Assembly (NCBI GenBank): GCA_003516705.1
Contig: DPCJ01000080.1
Span: forward strand, 160-9,771
Origin: Prolixibacteraceae bacterium
GTDB lineage: Bacteria; Bacteroidota; Bacteroidia; Bacteroidales; Prolixibacteraceae
Direction of reading: 5' to 3'
Length of the DNA: 9,612 nucleotides
The translations under genes and the position numbers were made by a program. Positions within the stretch are counted from its first letter, which is position 1; each line of letters starts with the position of its first letter. This document shows positions 1 to 6,300 of this stretch, in pieces. A model generated the notes under the pieces. That model was given only the letters and a program-made list of their open reading frames with translations. It ran no database searches and was not told the DNA's origin.

Positions 1-30
1 TATCCGAATTTTCAACCCGACGGAGAATAA
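1..30 (+). CDS. Possible 3' end of an unidentified upstream gene
   Basis: Reading from base 1, frame 1 gives YPNFQPDGE and a stop at 28-30. Frame 2 gives IRIFNPTENK and a stop at 32-34. Either could be the C-terminus of a + strand gene. A strong terminator begins about 20 bases later, which is where the end of such a gene would be expected. Nine or ten residues are too few to name a family or to choose the frame. Confidence 0.35.
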   Translation, partial: YPNFQPDGE

Positions 31-50
31 ATAAACGATACATTGTTTAT

Positions 51-86
51 AAAAGAGAGCCGAATTTGTCTGGCTCTCTTTTTTTT
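51..86 (+). terminator. Rho-independent terminator of the upstream gene
   Basis: The arms AAAAGAGAGCC (51-61) and GGCTCTCTTTT (72-82) pair without mismatch around a 10-base loop. A run of eight T residues (79-86) follows. This is a classic intrinsic terminator on the + strand and separates the gene to the left from the divIC-like gene. Confidence 0.9.
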
Positions 87-101
87 GCCTTTACAATATC
101 T

Positions 102-109
102 TATTTTTG
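102..109 (+). promoter_or_regulatory. Bacteroidota-type -7 promoter element for the divIC-like gene
   Basis: TATTTTTG matches the Bacteroidota primary-sigma -7 consensus TAnnTTTG exactly and ends 21 bases before the ATG at 131. The only nearby TTTG that could serve as a -33 box (84-87) is 14 bases upstream, shorter than the usual spacing, so the -33 element is unclear. The predicted transcript would start near 115, giving a short leader. Confidence 0.5.
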
Positions 110-130
110 CCTCGTACACGTTTAATATCC

Positions 131-439
131 ATGAGGAAAATAAATTTCAATAATAAAATTTTCAAGCTGCTCCGAAATAAGTGGGTGGCTGCCACTTTGC
201 TTTTCCTTGTTTGGATAATTTTTTTCGACGAAAACAGCATTGTTTCCCATCAGCAAAACAAACACCGGTTATACGAACTGAAACAGCAGGAAAAGTACTA
301 CCGGAAAATGATTAAAGTTGACAGGCAGAAACTGGAAGACCTTAAAGAAGGTGAGGAAAAGCTGGAGAAATTTGCACGGGAACAATATTATATGGCAAAA
401 CCCGGCGAGGAAGTTTTTATTGTTGTTGACGACGATTAA
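131..439 (+). CDS. DivIC/FtsB-family septum formation initiator
   Basis: Predicted small bitopic inner-membrane protein of the divisome; FtsB/DivIC proteins form a complex with FtsL- and FtsQ-type partners that controls septal peptidoglycan synthesis. From the ATG at 131 it is 102 residues, the usual family size. It has a short basic cytoplasmic N-terminus (about 1-17), one membrane segment (about 18-32, rich in L, F, W, I), and a charged heptad-like coiled coil (about 38-80). The end carries the typical LEKFAREQYYMAKPGEEVF signature (78-96) and an acidic tail. An in-frame TTG at 107 would add eight residues, but it lies inside the -7 promoter motif, so ATG 131 is preferred. The gene stands alone behind a terminator. 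Family assignment is firm; whether to call it FtsB or DivIC is a naming matter. Confidence 0.88.
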   Translation: MRKINFNNKIFKLLRNKWVAATLLFLVWIIFFDENSIVSHQQNKHRLYELKQQEKYYRKMIKVDRQKLEDLKEGEEKLEKFAREQYYMAKPGEEVFIVVDDD

Positions 440-467
440 AAAACAGTTGACAATTCCTGTTGTTTTT
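438..467 (+). terminator. Weak possible terminator after the divIC-like gene
   Basis: AAAAAACAG (438-446) can pair with CTGTTGTTTTT (457-467) across a 10-base loop, with one bulged G at 462. The hairpin starts at the stop codon itself. Only one T is left unpaired beyond the stem, so it is a weak candidate. Confidence 0.25.
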
Positions 468-536
468 CATTGAGCTTTTTCAGGTAGAATACTGAAATTC
501 AAACAAAATATGATTCAGTTTTGTTACAAATCAGCA

Positions 537-571
537 TTTGAGCGCAAATAAACTAAGGGTTAGTACGTTTC
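537..571 (+). promoter_or_regulatory. Possible promoter for the yqgE-like gene
   Basis: TTTG at 537-540 and TACGTTTC at 564-571 (seven of eight positions of the TAnnTTTG -7 consensus) are separated by 23 bases, at the long end of the accepted spacing. The ATG at 607 lies 35 bases downstream. This is the best candidate in the 167-base gap; the last-position mismatch keeps confidence low. Confidence 0.3.
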
Positions 572-606
572 ACAGGTGAACTATTTTTTATAAATTGGCT
601 GTTGCA

Positions 607-1197
607 ATGAAAGAGAATCTCGACATATTCAAAATCAGAACTAACAATATTCCACCGCAAAAGGGCAGGGTACTGATTGCTGAGCCTTTTCTTCATGGCG
701 ATTATTTCAGTCGGGCAGTGGTTATTTTGGTTGCACACAGCAAAAAAGGCGCTGTTGGTTTTATTCTGAATAAAAAAATAGATTTCTCGTTACAGGAGTT
801 TTTTCCGGGTTTTCCCGAATTCGATGCCAATGTTTATCTGGGTGGCCCGGTTTCTCCCGATTCGGTTTTTTTTATTCACCGCATTGGACTGTTGCTGCCC
901 GGAAGTATTAAGGTTACCGGAAATTTGTACTGGGGTGGCGATTTCGAAATTCTTAAATCGCTGATTGCTGAAAAACAGGTTCATCCGCGCGATATTCATT
1001 TTTACCTTGGGTATTCGGGGTGGGATAGCGGCCAGCTTGAAGACGAAATAAAAGAAGACTCGTGGCTGGTTACCGATGTTGACGAAGAAACAATTATGCG
1101 CGACGCCAACCAGGTTTCGTGGAGCGATTTTGTAAAAAAAGCCGGTAACCGGTACTCTGTTTGGGAGAATTTCCCCGAAAATCCAAATTTCAATTAG
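607..1197 (+). CDS. YqgE/AlgH family protein (DUF179)
   Basis: A 196-residue soluble protein of the YqgE/AlgH family, whose molecular role is not settled; in Pseudomonas the homologue AlgH was linked to alginate regulation. Visible signatures are the N-terminal LDIFKIRTNN followed by KGRVLIAEPFL, the block FSRAVVILVAHSKKGAVGFILNK, the YLGGPV motif mid-protein (a hallmark of the family), and FYLGYSGWDSGQLEDEI near two thirds of the length. Size fits the family (about 185-200). An in-frame TTG at 595 would extend it by four residues, but the ATG at 607 gives the N-terminus normally seen in Bacteroidota members. It is monocistronic by position. Family assignment is secure; function is unknown. 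Confidence 0.92.
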   Translation: MKENLDIFKIRTNNIPPQKGRVLIAEPFLHGDYFSRAVVILVAHSKKGAVGFILNKKIDFSLQEFFPGFPEFDANVYLGGPVSPDSVFFIHRIGLLLPGSIKVTGNLYWGGDFEILKSLIAEKQVHPRDIHFYLGYSGWDSGQLEDEIKEDSWLVTDVDEETIMRDANQVSWSDFVKKAGNRYSVWENFPENPNFN

Positions 1198-1208
1198 CAG
1201 TCTGTTTT

Positions 1209-1255
1209 TAGTATAAAATTTGCACGGCACTTTTCAAACTTTAAATACTATTTTT
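1209..1255 (+). terminator. Possible AT-rich terminator after the yqgE-like gene
   Basis: TAGTAT (1209-1214) pairs perfectly with ATACTA (1245-1250), and TTTG (1219-1222) with CAAA (1235-1238). AAA and TTT can extend the inner stem across a bulged C. Five T residues follow (1251-1255). The stem is AT-rich with a small internal loop, so it is plausible but not strong; its place, 11 bases after the stop codon, supports it. Confidence 0.4.
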
Positions 1256-1330
1256 CGACACCCCTGTATCAATGATGTCCTAATTACGTAACACAAAATT
1301 ATAATTCAGGAAGGCGTTGGAAAAAAGTTA

Positions 1331-1338
1331 TAATTTTG
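1331..1338 (+). promoter_or_regulatory. Bacteroidota-type -7 promoter element for the carboxylase operon
   Basis: TAATTTTG is an exact TAnnTTTG match, 67 bases before the ATG at 1406. No TTTG box lies at the usual distance upstream; the nearest TTGG (1317-1320) is only 10 bases away. Transcription starting near 1345 would give a leader of about 60 bases holding two small hairpins. Confidence 0.45.
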
Positions 1339-1405
1339 CCCACGCTTGAAATGCAAGAAATAAACCACAGTTTACTGCGGAATTTGATAACTTAAAAAAA
1401 ATAGT

Positions 1406-2950
1406 ATGTCACTTAGAAGTAATGTTCTCGACCTTCGTAAAAGGAGAAAAGAGGTTCAGATGGGGGGCGGCGAAAAAGCCATGGAAAAACAGGCTAAAAT
1501 GGGGAAACTCAACGCCCGCGAACGAATTCTGGCCCTTTTGGACAAAAACTCTTTTCACGAATACGACTTATTTGTTGAACACAGCGCAAAAGATTTCGGA
1601 ATGGAATCGAAAGTGTTACACGGCGATGGTGTTATCATCGGAACCGGTACGATTAACGGAAAACCAATCTGTATTTTTGCACAGGACTTTACCGTTGAAG
1701 GTGGTTCGCTGGGTTTGATGCACGCCCGCAAAATCACAAAAATTATGGACCACGCGCTGAAAATGAGGGTTCCGCTTATCGGAATCAACGACTCCGGTGG
1801 TGCCCGTATTCAGGAAGGAGTGAACTCATTGGCCGGTTACGGCGAAATATTTTTCCGTAACACGCTGGCTTCAGGAGTTATTCCGCAAATCTCGGTTATC
1901 CTTGGCCCTTGTGCCGGTGGTGCAGTTTATTCACCTGCCTTAACCGACTTTGTGTTTGTGGTTGAGAATATTTCGAAGATGTTTATCACCGGTCCAAGCG
2001 TTATTAAGTCGGTTTTAGGTGAGGAAATTTCAATGGAAGAATTGGGTGGAGCACGTGTTCATGCCGAAATTACAGGTAACGCCCATTTTTATGCAACTAC
2101 CGAGCTCGAATGTTTTGAACAGATAAAAACACTTATCAGTTATATTCCGCGCAGCAATGCCAAAAAAGCAGCTGCCTATCCGCCAAAAGCTCCATTGAAA
2201 GGAAAGAAAATTGAGGAAATAGTGCCTGTTGATCCACGCATTCCGTACGACATGCGCGATGTAATTAAAACTCTCACTGATGGTTCTGAATTCCTTGAAG
2301 TTATGGAGCATTTTGCTCCAAATATTATCATCGGGTTTGGTCGTCTGGATGGCGAAACTACAGGTTTTGTGGCCAACCAGCCCATGGTTTTGGCCGGTGT
2401 GCTCGATTGCGACAGCTCCGATAAAGCTGCACGTTTCATCCGCTATTGCGATGCCTTCAATATTCCGATTGTAACACTGGAAGATTTACCAGGCTACCTG
2501 CCAGGAGTTGACCAGGAACATGCCGGTGTAATAAGGCATGGTGCTAAAATTCTTTATGCATACAGCGAAGCAACAGTGCCGAAAGTGACTGTTATTTTGC
2601 GCAAAGCTTATGGCGGTGGTTACATTGCCATGAACTCGCGTCATCTGCGTGCCGACTTTGTTTTTGCGTGGCCAACAGCCGAAATTGCGGTAATGGGTCC
2701 TGAAGGCGCTGCCAACATCATTTTCAGAAAAGAAATAGCTGAAGCCGAAAACCCCGATGAAATGCGTCAGCAAAAAATTAAGGAATACAAAGAGAAGTTT
2801 GCCAATCCTTATGTAGCTGCTTCACAGGGTTATATAGATGAGGTTATCGAACCAAAAGAAACCCGTTCACGCATTCTTCATGCAATGAAGGTTTCTGAAA
2901 ACAAGAGCGTTTATCTGCCAAGTAAAAAACATGGTATTCCACCATTTTAA
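1406..2950 (+). CDS. Acyl-CoA carboxylase carboxyltransferase subunit (PccB/MmdA type)
   Basis: A 514-residue biotin-dependent carboxyltransferase that moves CO2 between carboxybiotin and an acyl-CoA, most likely propionyl-CoA/methylmalonyl-CoA. Both crotonase-like halves are complete. The N-half carries MGGGEKAMEKQ (19-29), GKLNARERI (33-41), INDSGGARIQEG (127-138) and GPCAGGAVYSPALTDF (167-182), whose Gly171-Gly172 pair should form the biotin-side oxyanion hole. The C-half carries ANQPMVLAGVLD (323-334), HAGVIRHGAKILYAYSEATV (372-391), RKAYGGGYIAMNSRH (399-413) and AWPTAEIAVMG (421-431). Length fits the PccB/MmdA family. It is cotranscribed with a biotin carrier gene 20 bases downstream. 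Without an adjacent biotin carboxylase or sodium-pump subunit, it could belong to a propionyl-/acyl-CoA carboxylase or to a Na+-extruding methylmalonyl-CoA decarboxylase. Ile407 stands where S. coelicolor PccB has the specificity residue Asp422. Confidence 0.93.
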   Translation: MSLRSNVLDLRKRRKEVQMGGGEKAMEKQAKMGKLNARERILALLDKNSFHEYDLFVEHSAKDFGMESKVLHGDGVIIGTGTINGKPICIFAQDFTVEGGSLGLMHARKITKIMDHALKMRVPLIGINDSGGARIQEGVNSLAGYGEIFFRNTLASGVIPQISVILGPCAGGAVYSPALTDFVFVVENISKMFITGPSVIKSVLGEEISMEELGGARVHAEITGNAHFYATTELECFEQIKTLISYIPRSNAKKAAAYPPKAPLKGKKIEEIVPVDPRIPYDMRDVIKTLTDGSEFLEVMEHFAPNIIIGFGRLDGETTGFVANQPMVLAGVLDCDSSDKAARFIRYCDAFNIPIVTLEDLPGYLPGVDQEHAGVIRHGAKILYAYSEATVPKVTVILRKAYGGGYIAMNSRHLRADFVFAWPTAEIAVMGPEGAANIIFRKEIAEAENPDEMRQQKIKEYKEKFANPYVAASQGYIDEVIEPKETRSRILHAMKVSENKSVYLPSKKHGIPPF

Positions 2951-2970
2951 TCATTAAATACCAAATAGTT

Positions 2971-3297
2971 ATGTTCGAGAAAAAAGAACTTAGAGAACTG
3001 GTGATTCAGGGTGGGGTTTATATGACTCAATACTCGCGGAAATTTGAGGAAAGAGTGAGTTGGGAAGCTCCCGACGAAAATAAATTGTACTCTTTTATTC
3101 CGGGAACTATCATCGATATTTTTGTAAAACCAAAACAAAAAGTAAAAGAAGGAGAAACGCTGCTACTGCTTGAAGCGATGAAAATGCAGAATCAGGTGCG
3201 TATGCCTTTTGATGGAGAAATTGTACAGATTCATGTTAAAAAGAATGAAGTTATTCCCAACCGTTACCTGATGGTTGAGATTAAACCAAAGAAATAG
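2971..3297 (+). CDS. Biotin carboxyl carrier protein of an acyl-CoA carboxylase/decarboxylase
   Basis: A 108-residue carrier with a C-terminal biotinyl domain (about 41-106). The canonical EAMKM motif lies at 68-72, making Lys71 (codon 3181-3183) the expected site of biotin attachment by biotin protein ligase. The flanking IPGTI (43-47) and MPFDGEI (78-84) blocks are typical. The N-terminal 40 residues (with VYMTQYSRKFEERVSWEAPD, 16-35) lack an Ala/Pro-rich linker and resemble the short lead of Bacteroidota carrier subunits paired with PccB-type proteins. That conserved lead supports the ATG at 2971 over the internal ATG at 3022. It starts 20 bases after the carboxyltransferase stop and is followed by a strong terminator, so the two form a closed operon. 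The partner biotin carboxylase, or membrane subunit, must be encoded elsewhere. Confidence 0.92.
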   Translation: MFEKKELRELVIQGGVYMTQYSRKFEERVSWEAPDENKLYSFIPGTIIDIFVKPKQKVKEGETLLLLEAMKMQNQVRMPFDGEIVQIHVKKNEVIPNRYLMVEIKPKK

Positions 3298-3321
3298 ATA
3301 CTCCTGAAGTATCGGTATAGT

Positions 3322-3353
3322 AAAAACCGTGCATTAAGTTGTGCGGTTTTTTT
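3322..3353 (+). terminator. Rho-independent terminator of the carboxylase operon
   Basis: AAAAACCGTGCA (3322-3333) pairs with TGTGCGGTTTTT (3340-3351) over 12 positions, two of them G-T wobbles, around a 6-base loop (TTAAGT). It runs into a T-rich tract. The A-run on the 5' side means it could also act on the other strand. Confidence 0.9.
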
Positions 3354-3392
3354 ATTTTTACCGGGAAACTGCTACATGTTTGATTACACGCC

Positions 3393-6300
3393 ATGAAACT
3401 ATTGATTCCGGTATTTCTGCTTTTAACTATCCCGTTTTTTTGCGTTGCAGAAACCGGCGATTTGTGCAGCAAAACAACCACCGGAACCAATTTCTGGTTT
3501 GGTTTTATGGAGAACAGGTTTTACCGCGAAGAGTATCGTACGCTTCATGTAATTATTACATCCGAAGAAAATACAAATGTTAAAATCACAATCGGCAGTC
3601 CGCTTTCGCCTGTATTCAGCGTAAATTATAATGTAACGGCCGGAATTCCATACCCAGTTCAACTTCCCTGGAACCTTGCGGAAGCAACAGGCTCTGAAAT
3701 CAAACAAACCCGCGGAGTGCACCTGACTTCAGGAAAACCAGTAAGTGTTTACGCCGTTAACTGGGACCCAAACTCGTCTGATATTGCTGTTGTTTATCCG
3801 GTTGAATCGCTCGGTACTGAATATTTTGCCATGTGTTATTATCCAAATATCGACCCGTCGAATCCGACTTCGGGAGCAGGTCGCAACAGCGAGTTTCTGA
3901 TTGTTGCCACAGATGACCAGACCCGGGTTGAAATTACTCCTTCGAAAGTAACCGATCAATTGGTGCCTGAAGACTCAACTTTTACTGTCGTTTTAAATCG
4001 GGGGGATGTTTTTCAGGTTCAGTCGGAAAATGATGAAGGCAGCGGAAAAAATGGTCAGGGTGATTTGACCGGAAGCCGTGTAGTAACCGACAAACCCGTG
4101 GCCTTTTTTTCGGGGTCGCTTAGTACAACTATACCCAACGATAAATGCTGTTACGATCACTTATATGAGCAAATTCCTGCATTACAGTCGTGGGGAAGCG
4201 AGTTTTATGCTGTTCCATTTCAATCACGTGCCGGTGATATTGTAAGAATATTGGCAGCATATGATAATACAGCGGTTAAAATCGATCACGATTCTTTGGT
4301 TTATCTCAACAGCGGTGAGTTTTACGAGTTTGTACTCAATCAACCGTATCCAAAAGAAATTATATCCGGAAAGCCTGTGTTGGTTGCCCAATTCAGTCAG
4401 TCGAACCAGGCTGACAGCACTTTTACCAACGGCAACGGCGATCCGTTTATGATAATTTTGCAATCGACAAACCAATCGATAAACAGGGCCTTATTTTCAA
4501 CTTATAAAGCCACGAAGGAAGTTGAAGATTCAGCTTACGTCACTATTCAGAGAAATTATGTCACTCTGATAGCGCCTGCTTTGGAAATCACAGAAATGTA
4601 CCTTGACGGGGAAAATATCGGCAGCTCTTTTCAGCCTATGAATAGTGGCGAATATTCCTTCGCGCGGATTGAAATAACAGAGGATGCACATTTGGTGTAC
4701 AGCGATGGTGAAACCGGTTTCAACGCCTACGTTTATGGATTTGGCGGATTTGAATCGTATGGTTTCTCGGCTGGAGCAAATGCAGAATACTCCCTTGAAC
4801 TGGGCGCCGATATTGGGTTTTTTAAAGGTGATACGCTTGTGTTTTGTCACGGCGATACGATTATACTCGATGCCGGCCCCGATTTTGAATCGTATCTCTG
4901 GAATAATTCATCAACATCGCAAAAAGTAAGCACCGCAAATGAGGGTTTGTATTGGGTTGAGGCAAAAGCAGGTGGCTGTGTTTTGCGCGATTCGGTTTAT
5001 GTTTTGAAAAGTAATCCGAAGGTCAATATTGGCGAGGGAAATACAACTATCGGATGTTCGCCCTATCAGGTGCCGTTATCGGGTGAAGCTGGCTACAAAC
5101 AATACATCTGGCAGAATGAGGCAGATATCATAATTTCTGATAAGCAGAAAATAGATGCTGACAGTACCGGAGAATACAGGTTGACAGTTCTCGACAGGTT
5201 TAACTGCGCTGCCCGAGATACTTTTTCGTTGCTGCTTCTGCCTGCACCGGAGATAAAGATTATTGGCGATTCGATTATTTGTAGTGTGAAGAATACAAAA
5301 CTTGAGGTATTGATTACCGGAGAACCCGATAGTATCTGGAGTTTCACTGGTAATTTCGATTGGTTTACCAACAATGCCGAACTGATTCTGAAAGAAAAAG
5401 AACGGTTTTCAGTACAAGTGGAAACTCCATCGGATGGAGACTTTGAAATATTTTATAAACTCACAACAATTGATGGGTGCGAGGTGACGGACACATTTAA
5501 AATAAGGTTTCACCCGCAACCTGAAAACAGTTTTACCATTGAAGAAGACAACGCCTGTTTGGGTTACAGCAAAATACTCAGGTTTACAGGAAAAGCGACA
5601 GGTTCGGCTGAATATTTCTGGGATTTGGGGGGCCGTCTTTTTTTGGATACTATTAGTGAAATCAACCAGGTTTACCTGATTTCAGCCGGAGCCGTTCAAC
5701 CAGAACCTGCACCGGTAAAACTGATAATCGTCGATAAAGGTTGCAGGAGTGAAGAAATTACTCAATCCATAACCGGCGCACCACCCAATTTTTCGATGGT
5801 AGCAGATAAAACACGCGGCTGCGACAGCCTGAATGCGATGTTCACCGGTGAGATGACAACCTATTTGCCTGTTCAGTTTTACTGGACTATTGATGATACA
5901 GTGTTTTATAATCAACCTGTTTTTGAACATTCTTTTGATCAACCGGGACTTTATAATGTCAAACTTACAGTAAGTGATCGCCCGACCGGATGTGTAAACA
6001 GTTTCAATATCGACAGTATGATACGGGTTTACCCGACTCCGGTGGCTCACATTACAGCCGATGAGGAGAAATGCTATGCAGGAGAAGCGCTGCTGGTTTA
6101 TACAAATCACATCGATTCATCGTTTTGTATCTGGGAAATTGGCGGAAACGTGTTGACGGGGTTTGACTACGATTCAGTTGTTGCAGCTATTTATCAGCCT
6201 TTTGAGCAGGTAAAGCTCACTGTCAGCGAATTTGGCTGTTTAAGCGAAACTTTCGAAATGATGTTGAAAAGAAAACCAGCGTTCGATTTTTCGGTTGATT

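Noticed and set aside
790..1230. Open frame on the minus strand over the yqgE-like gene
   Set aside because: It overlaps a clearly conserved + strand gene, has no recognisable motif and has low-complexity composition typical of an antisense shadow.
3393..3449. Cys17 in the signal peptide as a lipoprotein attachment site
   Set aside because: The residues before it (IPFF) do not fit a lipobox, and the C-terminal T9SS sorting domain with a CVA/E cleavage site fits ordinary signal peptidase I processing better.
3341..3583. 80-codon + strand frame starting in the terminator
   Set aside because: Its GTG start is in the 3' arm of the terminator hairpin and it runs out of frame across the signal peptide of the real gene.
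3480..4781. Claim that the large protein binds immunoglobulin G
   Set aside because: The domain name comes from a mammalian protein. Nothing in the sequence supports antibody binding, so only a general binding role was suggested.
5682..6110. 142-codon minus-strand open frame within the large secreted-protein gene
   Set aside because: No domain, no start signal, and it lies wholly within the conserved repeat-coding region; treated as a shadow.
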